Shown one piece after another: positions 42,074-51,835 of a stretch of DNA of 64,000 nt. The position numbers and the translations under genes were made by a program. The stretch covers positions 62,001-126,000 of the forward strand of contig NZ_AUFT01000018.1 in the NCBI RefSeq assembly GCF_000426645.1. Reading direction: 5' to 3'. The notes beneath the pieces were generated by a model that saw only the letters and a program-made list of their open reading frames with translations, made no database searches and was not told the DNA's origin. Source of the stretch: Nakamurella lactea DSM 19367 (GTDB lineage: Bacteria; Actinomycetota; Actinomycetes; Mycobacteriales; Nakamurellaceae). Every line of letters starts with the position of its first letter. Within the stretch, counting starts at the first letter, position 1.

Positions 42074-43609
42074 GTGCCCGATGACGCAACGAATCCCACC
42101 CCAGAACACGGCCGCTCCGCCGCGCAGGCAGTGCCGACCGACAAAGCAGTGCCGACCGACAAAGCAGGGCCGGCCGACAAGGCAGGGCCGACCGACGACC
42201 TGGTCACCACCCGACACACCCTGACCACGCCCGACGGCGCGCTCGAGTACACCGCCACCGCCGGACGGATCGTGGTGCACGAGGAGAAGCACACCGACGG
42301 CGCCTTCGACGGCCACCGTCCGGCCATCGAGATGTTCGTCGTCTCCTACACCGCCGATGACGCCGATCCGGCGACCCGACCGGTGACGTTCGCCTTCAAC
42401 GGTGGGCCCGGCAGTTCATCGGTCTGGCTGCACATGGGCCTGCTCGGCCCGCGCCGGGTACTCGCCGGCGACGCCGGCGCTCCCGTGCCGCCCCCTTACC
42501 GACTGGTCGACAACGCCGAAAGCCTGCTGGCGCACAGCGATCTGGTGTTCATCGACCCGGTTTCGACCGGCTACAGCCGGCCGGTGGCCGGCGGCAAGCC
42601 TGCCGACTACCACGGCTTCACCGCGGATCGGGACGCGATGGCCGAGATGATCAGGCTCTGGACCACTCGCCATCAGCGCTGGCTGTCCCCCAAGTTTCTG
42701 GCCGGCGAGTCGTACGGGACGCTCCGGGCGGCCGCGCTGTCCGCGCACCTGTCCCGGCGGATCGGGATGACGCTGAACGGCCTGATGCTGATCTCTTCCG
42801 TGCTCGACATGGGCTCGGTCCGGTTCACCGAGGGCAACGACGCGGCCTACATCGGTTACCTGCCGACCTATGCTGCCTACGCGCACTACCACGGTCTGCA
42901 CGGATCCCGGAGCCTCGACGAGGTACTGGCGCAGGCCAGCGAACTGGCCGAGCACGACTATCCGTGGGCGTTGGCCCGCGGCTCCCGGTTGACCGCCGCC
43001 GAACGCGCCGACATCGTCGCCAGGGTCGCCGCCGTCACCGGATTGAGCACCGAGTACGTCGACCGGGCGAACCTGCGGATCGAACACCAGCGCTTCTTCG
43101 CCGAGTTGTTGCGCAACCGGGGCGAGACGGTGGGGCGTCTCGACGGCAGGTTCACCGGACCGGCCGCCGATCGCAACGCGGCTGCTGCCGACGGTGACGT
43201 TTCCTACTCCGCCTTCCAGACTCCGTACACGGCCGCGGTGAACCACTACCTGCAGGCCGAACTCGGGTACACCAGCGATCTTCCGTACGAGATCCTCACC
43301 GACCGGGTACAGCCGTGGTCGTACGCCGAGTTCGAGGGCCGCGGCGTCTCGGTAGTCTCCGACCTGGACGCGGCACTGCGGGCGAATCCGTTCCTGAAGG
43401 TGAACGTCGCCCTTGGCTACTTCGACGGGGCAACGCCGTTCGCCGCGGCGGAGAACACCCTTGCCCGGATGGACCTACCGGAGTCGTTGCGGGACAACAT
43501 TTCCTATGTCTACTACCCCGCCGGACACATGATGTATCTGCACGAGCCGTCGCGGGCCCGACAGTCCGAGGACCTGGCGGCCTTCGTCCTCGGCGCCTCC
43601 GGGACCTGA
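42074..43609 (+). CDS. Serine carboxypeptidase-like protein (peptidase family S10)
   Basis: 511 residues, GTG start; TAGCAT lies 7 bases upstream, so probably leaderless. Alpha/beta-hydrolase motifs in order: FNGGPGSSSVWLHMGLLGPRRV (oxyanion region), FIDPVSTGYSRP, the catalytic Ser in LAGESYGTLRAAALSAHL (about residue 216), Asp in ALGYFDGATPFAAAENTL and His in YYPAGHMMYLHEPSRARQ. It removes C-terminal amino acids from peptides. No signal peptide is seen. The first 45 residues hold VPTDKA repeats encoded by an 18-bp tandem repeat and may be disordered. Confidence 0.9.
   Translation: MPDDATNPTPEHGRSAAQAVPTDKAVPTDKAGPADKAGPTDDLVTTRHTLTTPDGALEYTATAGRIVVHEEKHTDGAFDGHRPAIEMFVVSYTADDADPATRPVTFAFNGGPGSSSVWLHMGLLGPRRVLAGDAGAPVPPPYRLVDNAESLLAHSDLVFIDPVSTGYSRPVAGGKPADYHGFTADRDAMAEMIRLWTTRHQRWLSPKFLAGESYGTLRAAALSAHLSRRIGMTLNGLMLISSVLDMGSVRFTEGNDAAYIGYLPTYAAYAHYHGLHGSRSLDEVLAQASELAEHDYPWALARGSRLTAAERADIVARVAAVTGLSTEYVDRANLRIEHQRFFAELLRNRGETVGRLDGRFTGPAADRNAAAADGDVSYSAFQTPYTAAVNHYLQAELGYTSDLPYEILTDRVQPWSYAEFEGRGVSVVSDLDAALRANPFLKVNVALGYFDGATPFAAAENTLARMDLPESLRDNISYVYYPAGHMMYLHEPSRARQSEDLAAFVLGASGT
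42131..42196. repeat. 18-bp tandem repeat in the N-terminus of the S10 peptidase
   Basis: GTGCCGACCGACAAAGCA occurs twice exactly (42131-42166), followed by a diverged copy (42167-42184) and a partial copy (to 42196). They encode VPTDKA, VPTDKA, GPADKA and GPTD. Confidence 0.93.
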
Positions 43610-43635
43610 CGACCCGGTCAGCCGACCGAGCCGGT

Positions 43636-43666
43636 GACCCAGCGCGAATCCATCGGGTCCTGGGTC
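43636..43666 (+). terminator. Possible terminator after the S10 peptidase
   Basis: GACCCAG (43636-43642) pairs with CTGGGTC (43660-43666) around a 17-base loop, 27 bases past the stop at 43609. The stem is short and there is no U-tract, so this is tentative. Confidence 0.35.
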
Positions 43667-43761
43667 GTCGCCGGATAGGCTGTACCGGCAGTCAGTACGC
43701 AGGTTTCGCCCCGTCCCGTACGTGCTCACATCCGGTCACCCCTCGAGAGGCGACGAACACG

Positions 43762-44580
43762 ATGGCAATGAACAACCCGGCGTACAGCCGGAACGAGGCC
43801 TTCAGCGACAAGCCGCAGGCCTCAGCACAGGTGAGTGCCGCCCAGCTGGAACAGCTGTACAACCAGCCGACCGCCCACGACCCGCACGCCCCGGGCGCCG
43901 AGCGGATGTCCATCGACGACACGTTGATGAAGTCGTTCGCCTGCTTCGGTGTGCTCCTGGTCGGCGCGGCAATCGGCTGGGCGACCGTCGACGCGATGCC
44001 GTATCTGTGGATCGGCGCTGCGGTGGTCGGTTTCGTGCTGGCCCTGGTCAACATCTTCAAGCGCGAGCCGTCGCCGGTACTGATCCTCGCGTACTCACTC
44101 GCCCAGGGTGTGTTTCTCGGCGGCATCTCGGCCTTCTACGAGTCGAGCTACCCGGGCATCGTGCTGCAGGCCGGGCTGGCCACCCTGTGTGTGGTCGGGG
44201 TGACCCTCGCCCTGTTCGCCAGCGGCAAGATCCGGGCCTCGGCCAAGGCCACCAAGGTCTTCCTCGTCGCCATGCTTGGTTACCTGGCGTTCTCGCTGGT
44301 CAACCTGATGATCATGATCTTCGGCGGGGCGGGCGCCAATCCGTGGGGGCTGCGCGGCAGCGTGGAGATCTTCGGCATCCCGCTGGGCCTGATCCTGGGT
44401 GTGTTGGTGGTCATCATGGGCGCCTACTCGCTGGTCCTGGACTTCGACTTCATCCAGCGTGGGGTGCGCAACGGCGCGCCGCGCAAGTACGGCTGGACCG
44501 GGGCGTTCGGCATCATGGTCACGGTGATCTGGCTGTACCTGGAGATCCTGCGGCTGATCGCGATCGCCCGCGACAACTGA
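43762..44580 (+). CDS. Bax inhibitor-1 / YccA-family membrane protein
   Basis: 272 residues from MAMNNPAYSRNEAFSD (an ATG two codons later is also possible). About 65 soluble N-terminal residues are followed by seven membrane segments: SFACFGVLLVGAAIGWATV, YLWIGAAVVGFVLALVNIF, VLILAYSLAQGVFLGGISAF, LATLCVVGVTLALFAS, VFLVAMLGYLAFSLVNLMIMIFG, PLGLILGVLVVIMGAYSLVLDFDFI and TGAFGIMVTVIWLYLEILRLIA. The acidic pair in LVLDFDFI is typical of the family. It may affect calcium leak or membrane stress; the role in actinobacteria is not known. It is convergent with pstB, 12 bases apart. Confidence 0.92.
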   Translation: MAMNNPAYSRNEAFSDKPQASAQVSAAQLEQLYNQPTAHDPHAPGAERMSIDDTLMKSFACFGVLLVGAAIGWATVDAMPYLWIGAAVVGFVLALVNIFKREPSPVLILAYSLAQGVFLGGISAFYESSYPGIVLQAGLATLCVVGVTLALFASGKIRASAKATKVFLVAMLGYLAFSLVNLMIMIFGGAGANPWGLRGSVEIFGIPLGLILGVLVVIMGAYSLVLDFDFIQRGVRNGAPRKYGWTGAFGIMVTVIWLYLEILRLIAIARDN

Positions 44581-44592
44581 CCCCGGACGGAA

Positions 44593-45372
44593 TCAGCCGA
44601 ACCGGCCGGAAATGTAATCCTCGGTGGCCTTCTCGGACGGGTTGGAGAAGATCTTGGTGGTCTCGTCGTACTCGACCAGTCGGCCGGGCTGACCGACCCC
44701 GGCCAGGTTGAAGAAGGCGGTGCGGTCGGAAACCCGGGCGGCCTGCTGCATGTTGTGGGTGACGATCACGATGGTGTACCGGGTCTTCAACTCACTGATC
44801 AGATCCTCGATGGCCAGCGTTGAGATCGGGTCGAGTGCCGAGCACGGCTCGTCCATCAGCAGCACCTGTGGCTCCACGGCGATGGCCCGGGCGATGCACA
44901 GTCGCTGCTGCTGACCGCCGGACAGCCCGGCGCCCGGCCGGTTCAGCCGGTGCTTGACCTCTTCCCACAGGTTCGCGCCGCGCAGCGACCGCTCGACGAT
45001 GTCGTCGAGTTCGTTGCGCCCCTTGCGGGTGCCGGCGATCTTGTAGCCGGCGATCACGTTGTCGTAGATCGACATAGTGGGGAACGGATTCGCCTTCTGG
45101 AACACCATCCCGACCGTCCGCCGGACATTCACCGGATCGACGCCCGGACCGTACAGATCCTCGCCGTCCAGCATCACCTTGCCGTCGACCCGGCCGCCGG
45201 GAATCACCTCGTGCATCCGGTTCAGCGTCCGTAGGAAGGTCGACTTGCCGCAGCCGGACGGCCCGATGAAGGCGGTCACGGTGAGCGGCGCAATCTTGAT
45301 CGAGGCGTCCTGCACCGCCAGGAAGTCGCTGTAATAGACGTTCAGGCTTTCGACGTCGATGCGCTTGGCCAT
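44593..45372 (-). CDS. pstB: Phosphate ABC transporter ATPase PstB
   Basis: 259 residues starting [19 protein letters not shown]. Walker A is [13 protein letters not shown] (about 36-48). The Q-loop is [12 protein letters not shown], the signature is [15 protein letters not shown], Walker B is [13 protein letters not shown], and the switch His is in [14 protein letters not shown]. The end [18 protein letters not shown] is typical of PstB. It drives high-affinity phosphate import with PstS, PstC and PstA, encoded just upstream on the same strand. Confidence 0.97.
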   Translation of the reverse strand: MAKRIDVESLNVYYSDFLAVQDASIKIAPLTVTAFIGPSGCGKSTFLRTLNRMHEVIPGGRVDGKVMLDGEDLYGPGVDPVNVRRTVGMVFQKANPFPTMSIYDNVIAGYKIAGTRKGRNELDDIVERSLRGANLWEEVKHRLNRPGAGLSGGQQQRLCIARAIAVEPQVLLMDEPCSALDPISTLAIEDLISELKTRYTIVIVTHNMQQAARVSDRTAFFNLAGVGQPGRLVEYDETTKIFSNPSEKATEDYISGRFG

Positions 45373-45386
45373 GGTGACAATTCCTC

Positions 45387-46448
45387 TTACTTGGTCTTCG
45401 GCTGGGCCAACCTGGCCAGCAATCGGGCGATCACGTTGAGCAGCAGCACCAACAGCACCAACAACAGCGCCGCTCCCCAGGCGCCGGCGTCGGTGCCGGG
45501 ATTGCCGGTCCGTTTGCCGAGCTGGTCCCAGACCATCATCGGCAGGGTGGCCTGGTCGCCGGAGAACGGGTTGGCGTTGAGGAAGCTCGAGTAGCCGGTG
45601 AGCAGGATCAGCGGTGCGGTCTCGCCGGCCACCCTGGCGACGGCCAGCAGGCCCGAGGTGATCAGGCCGGACATCGCCGTCGGCAGCACGATCATGATGA
45701 TCGTCCGCCACTTCGGCACCCCCAGGGCGTAACTCGCGTCCCGCAGGTCGCGCGGCACCAGCCGCAGCATCTCCTCGCTGGAGCGGACCACCACCGGCAA
45801 CATCAGGATGGCCAGCGCGATCGAACCGGCGAAACCGAACGGTCGGGCGCCGAAGCCCAGCAGCAGGAAGGTGTAGACGAACAGCCCGGCGACGATGGAC
45901 GGCACCCCCGTCATCACATCGACGAAGAACGTCACCGCCCGGGCGAACCGACCCTTGCCGTACTCCACCAGGTAGATCGAGGTGAAGATGCCCAGCGGGA
46001 TGGCGATGATCGCCGCCATCCCGACCTGTTCCAGCGTGCCGATCAGACCGCCGACCAGCAGGCCGCGCAGGTCGGGGTCCGACAGTCCGGTGGTCAGCGC
46101 CGGCAGGCCGCGCTGCAGCATGTAGACCAGGATCAGCAGCAGCGGCACCATCGCCGCCACGAAGCAGGCGTGGATCAGCGTGCTGGCCACCCGGTCCTTG
46201 GCCCGCCGACGGCCCTCGACCGAGTACGACCAGGCGCTCAGCACCACGATGTACAGCGCCGCGGCGGTGAAGAACGCTGTGTACCATCCGGTCCAGCCCA
46301 GTCCGTACTTCGCACCGACCGCCAGCGCGAGCGCGATCAGCGCGGCAACGTACGGCGCCCACTTCGGCAGCCTGGCACCGACCAGGGCTGACGGCAGAGC
46401 CCGCCCGGCGGGCGGGGTGGTCGGCGCCGGCGAGGTCAGAGTGCTCAT
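45387..46448 (-). CDS. pstA: Phosphate ABC transporter permease PstA
   Basis: 353 residues starting [15 protein letters not shown]; it overlaps the PstC stop by 4 bases. Two extra N-terminal membrane segments ([33 protein letters not shown]) precede the standard six-segment core. Conserved PstA stretches: [53 protein letters not shown] and [26 protein letters not shown] (EAA loop). The last of these contacts PstB. The open frame runs upstream into pstC, but the overlap and family length support this start. Confidence 0.96.
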   Translation of the reverse strand: MSTLTSPAPTTPPAGRALPSALVGARLPKWAPYVAALIALALAVGAKYGLGWTGWYTAFFTAAALYIVVLSAWSYSVEGRRRAKDRVASTLIHACFVAAMVPLLLILVYMLQRGLPALTTGLSDPDLRGLLVGGLIGTLEQVGMAAIIAIPLGIFTSIYLVEYGKGRFARAVTFFVDVMTGVPSIVAGLFVYTFLLLGFGARPFGFAGSIALAILMLPVVVRSSEEMLRLVPRDLRDASYALGVPKWRTIIMIVLPTAMSGLITSGLLAVARVAGETAPLILLTGYSSFLNANPFSGDQATLPMMVWDQLGKRTGNPGTDAGAWGAALLLVLLVLLLNVIARLLARLAQPKTK

Positions 46449-47578
46449 GCCGTGAAGTCCTTCTTCCTGGCGATGATCGCCCGGGCGATCGAGTTCACGA
46501 TCAGGGTGATGACGAACAGGAACAGTCCGGCGGTGATCAACGCCGGGATGCCCAGCGGGGTCCCGGACGCCTCGCCGAACTTCAGCGCGATGGTCGAGGC
46601 GAAGGTGTCGCCGGCCTTCTCCGTCAGATGGCCGTTGATCTTGAACGCCGAGCTGAGCAGCAACGCGACCGCGATGGTCTCGCCGAGCGCCCGGCCGAGT
46701 CCGAGCATGGCCGCCGAGATCATCCCGGCCCGGCCGAACGGCAGCACCGCGGTCCGGATGGTCTCCCATTTGGTGGCGCCGAGAGCCCAGGCGGCGTCAA
46801 CGGTCTCCCGTGGGGTCTGCAGGAACACCTCGCGACAGACCGCCGAGACCACCGGCAGGATCATGATCGCCAACACGATGCCGGCCATCAGCAGGCTCTG
46901 CCCGTACTGGTTCGGATTGGTGAACCTGGTGTTGTCGAAGATGTACGTCCAGCTGAAGTACTCGTTGAGCCACGACTGGAAGCCCTGTGTCTTGGGCACC
47001 AGCAGGTACAGGCCCCACATGCCGAAGACCAGCGACGGAACTGCGGCCAGCAGGTCGACCAGGCCGCCGAGCACGGTGGCCAGCCGGCGCGGTGCGTAGT
47101 GCGAGATGTACAGCGCGATACCGATGGCGACCGGCACCCCGATCGCCATCGCGATGGTCGCCGAGACGATCGTGCCGAAGGCCAGTGCGGCCACCCCGAA
47201 GTTGGACGGCCCCTCGCTGGAAAAAGACCACTTCTGAGTGGTGAACAGGTTGCCCTTGTTGGCATCTCCGGCGAACAGCGCCGGCCAGGCCTTCCAGACC
47301 AGGAACGCCGCGATGGCCGCCATCACCACCAGCAGCACCGCGCCGGAGCCGGCCGCCAGGCCCTTGAACACCCGGTCCCCCCGGCGCACCGACTGCCCGG
47401 AGATGCTGGACCTGACCGTCCCGGACCCGCCTGCGGCCGAACTCGGGGGGTCGGCCGGACCCCGGGTCGGGGCGGGCGCCGCGCGCCGCTGTTCGTCAGC
47501 GACGGCGCCCGCCGACCGCAACTCCTCCTCCAGCGGATCCGGTTCGGTCATCGACCCGCTGCCAGCTGTGCTCGACAT
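46445..47578 (-). CDS. pstC: Phosphate ABC transporter permease PstC
   Basis: 377 residues; start [14 protein letters not shown] supported by GAGGA 5 bases upstream. The first 70 residues are hydrophilic and Ala/Pro/Ser-rich. A first membrane segment ([20 protein letters not shown]) follows. A periplasmic loop and the permease core come next ([46 protein letters not shown]). The EAA loop is in [29 protein letters not shown]. It pairs with PstA to form the phosphate channel. A gap of 86 bases separates it from pstS. Confidence 0.96.
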   Translation of the reverse strand: MSSTAGSGSMTEPDPLEEELRSAGAVADEQRRAAPAPTRGPADPPSSAAGGSGTVRSSISGQSVRRGDRVFKGLAAGSGAVLLVVMAAIAAFLVWKAWPALFAGDANKGNLFTTQKWSFSSEGPSNFGVAALAFGTIVSATIAMAIGVPVAIGIALYISHYAPRRLATVLGGLVDLLAAVPSLVFGMWGLYLLVPKTQGFQSWLNEYFSWTYIFDNTRFTNPNQYGQSLLMAGIVLAIMILPVVSAVCREVFLQTPRETVDAAWALGATKWETIRTAVLPFGRAGMISAAMLGLGRALGETIAVALLLSSAFKINGHLTEKAGDTFASTIALKFGEASGTPLGIPALITAGLFLFVITLIVNSIARAIIARKKDFTA

Positions 47579-47664
47579 GTGTCCTCGCCCGCGCCGGCAG
47601 GCCGGCCGCTCGATGTCATCGGGTAATGGTGACCCATGGTGGGTAGCTGTCGGAACTCCTGCCG

Positions 47665-48924
47665 TCAGCTCAGGCCGCTGACAGCCGCGATCACCTTGGT
47701 CTGGATCTCGGCCGGCAGCGGCGCCGCGCCGACGTCCGTGAGCATGGCCTGGCCGTCCGTCGCGGCGTACCCGAGGAAGCTCTTCAGGGTGTCCAGCTTG
47801 TCGCCGTTGTTGGCCGAGCAGGCGATCTCGTAGGTCACCAGGATGATCGGGTAGGCCCCGGCCTGCTTGGTGGCGTAGTCCAGCTCCAGCGACAGGTCCT
47901 TGCCGGTGCCGACCACCTTGGCGGCGGACACGGCCTTGCCGGCCGACTCGGCGGTCAGCTCGACGGCGCCGCCGCCGTTGTCGATCTTCGCGACGGTCAG
48001 GTTGTCGGCGGTGGCGTAGCCCCACTCGATGTAGCCGATGGCGCCGTCGGTGCCGGCGATCGCCTTGGCGACACCGTCACTGCCGTTGGCACCGGTGCCG
48101 CCGTTCGCCTCCCAGGCCTTGCCGCCCTCGTAGGCCCAGTCGGAGTTGGCCTTCAGGTACTTGACGAAGTTCTCGGTGGTGCCGGAGTCCTCGGAGCGGT
48201 GCACCGACTGGATCGCGGTGGCCGGCAAGGTGACGTCCGGGTTCGCGGCCTTGATGGCCGCATCGTCCCATGAGGTGATCTTGTCGTCGAAGATGCCGGC
48301 CAGGATGGCCGGGGTCAGGGTCAGGCTGTCGACGCCCTGCAGCTTGAAGGCGATCGCGATCGGGCCGGTGACCATCGGCAGGTCGATGGCGTCGGCGCCC
48401 TGGCAGCGGTCCTTGGCGGGGCCGGTCTGGTCGTCCTTGAGCGCCGAGTCGGAGCCGGCGAAGTCGGTCTGGTTCGCGGTGAAGTCGGTGATCCCCTTGC
48501 CGGAGCCGCCGCCGCCGTAGTCGTTGACCTTGGCGCCGCACTTGGCGTTGTAGGCCTTGATCCAGGCATCGATCGCCTTGCCCTGCGCGGTCGAACCCGA
48601 GGACCGGAGTTCACCGGTCGCGCAGGTGAACCCGGCCGCGTCGAAGCTGACGCCGGCGGCTGCGCCGCCCGCGGTGCCCGCGGTGCCCGCGTCCGAGGAG
48701 CCCGCTGCGGACGAAGCGCCCGAGGTGGCGGCCCCGGAGGTGGCTACCTCCGCTGAGCCCGCCGCTGACGAAGCGTCCGACGAGGCGGCGGCCTCGGAGG
48801 TGGCCGACTGGGTCGCGGCGCTCGACGTCGGGTCGGAAGCCGCGGGATCGGAGCCGCAACCGGCCAGCACCACAGCGGCGGCTGCGATGAATGCGGCGAA
48901 GCCGCTGATGCGCGTGATCTTCAC
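47665..48924 (-). CDS. pstS: Phosphate-binding lipoprotein PstS
   Basis: 419 residues, GTG start with GGAGGA 6 bases upstream. A lipoprotein signal ends VVLAGC (Cys about 23). A long Ser/Ala linker follows, then the phosphate-binding domain: TGELRSSGSTAQGKAIDAWI, YGGGGSGKGITDFTANQTDFAGSDSAL, VHRSEDSGTTENFVKYL and IGYIEWGYATADNL. The SGST and GSGKG loops and the RSEDSGTT loop are phosphate ligands in known structures. It is the first gene of pstSCAB, behind a PHO box and a 5' leader with a 9-bp hairpin. Confidence 0.97.
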   Translation of the reverse strand: MKITRISGFAAFIAAAAVVLAGCGSDPAASDPTSSAATQSATSEAAASSDASSAAGSAEVATSGAATSGASSAAGSSDAGTAGTAGGAAAGVSFDAAGFTCATGELRSSGSTAQGKAIDAWIKAYNAKCGAKVNDYGGGGSGKGITDFTANQTDFAGSDSALKDDQTGPAKDRCQGADAIDLPMVTGPIAIAFKLQGVDSLTLTPAILAGIFDDKITSWDDAAIKAANPDVTLPATAIQSVHRSEDSGTTENFVKYLKANSDWAYEGGKAWEANGGTGANGSDGVAKAIAGTDGAIGYIEWGYATADNLTVAKIDNGGGAVELTAESAGKAVSAAKVVGTGKDLSLELDYATKQAGAYPIILVTYEIACSANNGDKLDTLKSFLGYAATDGQAMLTDVGAAPLPAEIQTKVIAAVSGLS

Positions 48925-49010
48925 GCTGGATCCTCCATGAGTCTGCGTCTGCCAGATGGCACGTCGGGGGTGTCGCCCGGATCCTGTGCGTGCGGACTTC
49001 CCGGGCGGCG

Positions 49011-49033
49011 CGGATAGCCGTTCGGGCTATCCG
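49011..49033 (-). other. Perfect 9-bp hairpin in the pstS leader
   Basis: CGGATAGCC (49011-49019) and GGCTATCCG (49025-49033) enclose the 5-base loop GTTCG. It lies about 90 bases before the pstS start and close to the likely transcript start (-10-like CATAGC at 49048-49043). It may protect the 5' end of the mRNA or be an operator. Confidence 0.7.
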
Positions 49034-49077
49034 ATCGGTGACGCTATGTGCCCCGGGTAGCCGAACGGATCGTTCTG

Positions 49078-49095
49078 GGTGAACGGCAGGTGAAC
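49078..49095 (-). promoter_or_regulatory. PHO box upstream of pstS
   Basis: On the minus strand two perfect GTTCACC units (49095-49089 and 49084-49078) lie exactly 11 bp apart, the classical actinobacterial PhoP operator. It lies between pstS and the mshD stop (49147), about 150 bases before the pstS start, so activation leads to pstSCAB. Confidence 0.85.
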
Positions 49096-49146
49096 GAGCG
49101 GTCCCGACCGCCGTTTCGGCCTGTGATCTTCGTCGTCCCGGGCGTA

Positions 49147-50064
49147 TCAGGGCAGGTCGCGGGGCGCGTAGACGACGTCGGTGACGGTGGTCCGGAAGCC
49201 GAACCGCCGGTACAGCGCGACGGCCCGCTCGTTGTCACCCTCCACGTACAGCATCACCGTCGGCAGCCCGGCGGCTGCCAGGTGCCGCAGGCCGGCCGCG
49301 GTCAGCGGTGCGCCGAGACCGCGGACCGGCGCCTGTGGGTCGACGGCCAGCACGTACACCTCGCCGATCGGTCCCGGCTCCCCGGTACCGGCCTGCGGGG
49401 TGGGATCGATCGGGTGCACCTTGGTCCAGTGGAAGCCCAGCACCGTGTCGTCACGATCGACCGCGAGGAAGAACCCGGCCGGGTCGAACCAGTCCTTGGC
49501 CATCTCGTCGGCCAGCCCCGCCGCGTCCAGCCGACCCTGTTCCGGGTGCCAGGCAAAGGCCCTGGCGTTCACCCCGAGGAACTGCTGCTCGTCCTGCCCG
49601 GGAACGAAGGATCGCAGGCGAATCCCTTGCGGCAGGGGCGCTTCCAACTCCGCGGGCAGCGAGCGGCGCATCTGCAGCAGGGTCCGGACCACCGTCAGCC
49701 CTCGGGCGTCGGCCAGTGCCTGCGCGGCCGGCAACTGCCCATGCGCCCAGACCCGGCCGGCCCGTCCGATCGCCGCGTCCAGCAGCCACCCGCCGATGCC
49801 GTGGCCACGAGAGTCGGGGTGCACCACCAATTCCGCGGGATCATCGGGCCGGAGCACCGCCACCCCGACGAGCCGGTCGCCGTCCGTCCGGAGCAGGAAT
49901 TCGTCAGTCCCGGCGGCGGTCAGCGACTCGAGGACGTGGCCGGAGAGCGGAGCCACCCCGTCGACGTCCCTGGCCAGCTCGGCCAGCTGCCGAACCTGTT
50001 GGGCAACAGTCGGTTCCACGCCGCGTTGCCACTGCCGCCCGTTCGCCGGTGTCGGATCGGTCAT
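49147..50064 (-). CDS. mshD: Mycothiol synthase (acetyltransferase)
   Basis: 305 residues starting [11 protein letters not shown]. MshD acetylates Cys-GlcN-Ins to give mycothiol, the main thiol of actinobacteria. It has two GNAT domains. The N-terminal one holds [21 protein letters not shown]. The C-terminal active domain holds [28 protein letters not shown] and [43 protein letters not shown] is characteristic. The start overlaps the glnR stop by 4 bases. The order glnR-mshD-pst is the same as Rv0818-Rv0820 in M. tuberculosis. Confidence 0.9.
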   Translation of the reverse strand: MTDPTPANGRQWQRGVEPTVAQQVRQLAELARDVDGVAPLSGHVLESLTAAGTDEFLLRTDGDRLVGVAVLRPDDPAELVVHPDSRGHGIGGWLLDAAIGRAGRVWAHGQLPAAQALADARGLTVVRTLLQMRRSLPAELEAPLPQGIRLRSFVPGQDEQQFLGVNARAFAWHPEQGRLDAAGLADEMAKDWFDPAGFFLAVDRDDTVLGFHWTKVHPIDPTPQAGTGEPGPIGEVYVLAVDPQAPVRGLGAPLTAAGLRHLAAAGLPTVMLYVEGDNERAVALYRRFGFRTTVTDVVYAPRDLP

Positions 50065-50753
50065 GCCGGGTTGGCCGCCTCGTCCCTGGTCGCGGAGCGC
50101 GGCGGCACCATCTTGTAGCCGACGTTGCGCACGGTGCCGATCAACGCCTCGTACTCGGTGCCGAGTTTCGCCCGCAGCCGCCGGACATGCACGTCGACCG
50201 TGCGGGTACCACCGAAGAAGTCGTAGCCCCAGACCTCGGTGACCAGCTGCTCGCGGGTGAACACCCGGCCCGGGTGCTGGGCCAGGAACCGCAGCAACTC
50301 GAATTCCTTGTAGGTGAGCTCCAGGATCCGGCCGCGCAGCCGGGCGGTGTAGGTGTCTTCGTCGATGCTCAGGTCGCCGACGCTGACCAGTCCGCTGTTC
50401 CCACCGACCGACGTCCGGCCGACCAGCAGCCGCAACCGGGCGTGCACCTCGGCGGGGCCGGCGGTGGCCAGCACGATGTCGGCCACCCCCCATTCGGGGC
50501 CGACCACCACCATGCCGCCCTCGTTGACCACCGCCAGCACCGGGACCGCGAGTCCCTGCGAGCCGAGCAGCTTGCACAGCGTCCTGGCGCCGGCAAGGTC
50601 GTCCCTGGCGTCCACCAGCACCACGTCGTACGGGCCGGCGGTCACCAGCGAGGCCGCCTCGAAGGCAGCGGCGCGCAACGTTACCGGCAGCAGATCGGCG
50701 GCCGGCAGGACGGCGACGGGGTCGGACTCGGAGGTCAGCAACAGCACGTCCAT
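50061..50753 (-). CDS. glnR: GlnR-like OmpR-family response regulator
   Basis: 230 residues, ATG with GGAGG upstream. The N-terminal receiver-like domain (about 1-115) is degenerate: it has VLVDARDD in place of the usual phospho-Asp region and lacks clear flanking acidic residues, as in GlnR, which acts without phosphorylation. The C-terminal winged helix (about 130-220) reads [25 protein letters not shown], then [25 protein letters not shown]. GlnR controls nitrogen assimilation genes. Assignment rests on the atypical receiver and on the linkage to mshD, pst and lmeA; no histidine kinase is adjacent. Confidence 0.8.
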   Translation of the reverse strand: MDVLLLTSESDPVAVLPAADLLPVTLRAAAFEAASLVTAGPYDVVLVDARDDLAGARTLCKLLGSQGLAVPVLAVVNEGGMVVVGPEWGVADIVLATAGPAEVHARLRLLVGRTSVGGNSGLVSVGDLSIDEDTYTARLRGRILELTYKEFELLRFLAQHPGRVFTREQLVTEVWGYDFFGGTRTVDVHVRRLRAKLGTEYEALIGTVRNVGYKMVPPRSATRDEAANPA

Positions 50754-50928
50754 GGCTGCCTCCTGCCTGGTCGAGCCGGGTGTCAGGGCATTCTATTTCA
50801 GCGGTGTCCGGCGGTTCGGCGCGCACTGCCGAACGGCCGGTTGCCGGCCCGGGTTCCGGGCCGACCCGGCAGCTGACCAACCCGCGGCAGGGATAATCGG
50901 TATGACGAGGGACGGGAGGAACCGGTTG

Positions 50929-51762
50929 ATGACCGTTGGCACCGGCCGCCCCGGCCGCACCGGCCGCGCCCGCCTGCCGCCGTACCGGCGGCAGACCCGG
51001 CCACCGGGCCCGGCGAACGGGCCCGCCGCCGTACCGATGACGGCCGTCACCAGCGACGGTGTGACGCTCCGCGGGCTGCGGCTGCCCGGGCCGGTCGGTG
51101 TCACCTTCGTGGTGGCGCACGGGATGAGCCACTCGACCGCCAGGCCCGCGACCCGCCGGGTGATCGAGCGGCTGGCCGGCCACGGCAGCGTGCTGGCCCT
51201 GGACTTCCGCGGCCACGGACGCTCGGCGGGCCGGTCTTCGGTCGGCCGGGACGAGCCACAGGACCTCGACGCCGCGGTCGCACTGGCCCGCGAGCACGCT
51301 CCCGGCGATCGAATCGTGCTCGTCGGGTTCTCGATGGGCGGCGCGGTGGCCCTACTGCAGGCGGCCGCCGGCGCGCAACCGGTGGACGCCGCGGTCGCGG
51401 TGTCGCCGGCCGCCCGCTGGTACATCCGCGACTCGGCGCAGATGCGCCGGGTGCACTGGATGCTGGAGCACCCGCTCGGGCCGCTGGCCGGTCGCTGGCT
51501 GGGTGTGCGGCTGGGCAAGCCCTGGGATGACGTACCGCCCAGCCCGCTCGAGGTGATCGACCGGGTCACGGTGCCGCTGCTGCTGGTCCAGGGCACCGCG
51601 GACCGCTATTTCTCCCCCGCCGACACCATCGCCCTGCAGCGCGCCTCCGGCGGGCACGCCCAGCTCTGGATCGAGCCGGGGATGGGCCATGCCGAAACCG
51701 GCAGTTCGGATGAGCTGATCGACCGGATAGCGGCCTGGGCCGTCGCCTCCCGAACCCCCTGA
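50929..51762 (+). CDS. Alpha/beta-hydrolase family protein
   Basis: 277 residues. The ATG at 50929 is chosen for GGGAGGA 8 bases upstream; a -10-like GATAAT at 50892-50897 would start transcription near an earlier in-frame ATG (50902), ruling that out. Hydrolase motifs: VAHGMSHSTA (oxyanion), LALDFRGHGRSAG, the nucleophile Ser in VLVGFSMGGAVALL (GFSMGG), Asp in LVQGTADRYFSPADT and His in EPGMGHAETG. The first 35 residues are Arg/Gly/Pro-rich. Substrate unknown; the family includes monoacylglycerol lipases and esterases. Confidence 0.87.
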   Translation: MTVGTGRPGRTGRARLPPYRRQTRPPGPANGPAAVPMTAVTSDGVTLRGLRLPGPVGVTFVVAHGMSHSTARPATRRVIERLAGHGSVLALDFRGHGRSAGRSSVGRDEPQDLDAAVALAREHAPGDRIVLVGFSMGGAVALLQAAAGAQPVDAAVAVSPAARWYIRDSAQMRRVHWMLEHPLGPLAGRWLGVRLGKPWDDVPPSPLEVIDRVTVPLLLVQGTADRYFSPADTIALQRASGGHAQLWIEPGMGHAETGSSDELIDRIAAWAVASRTP

Positions 51763-51835
51763 CCTCGCCCCTGATCTCGCCGCGGAACGGCCCGTTCGTC
51801 CGCCGACGGAGTTCGCGGCAGGCACACTGGCAGCT

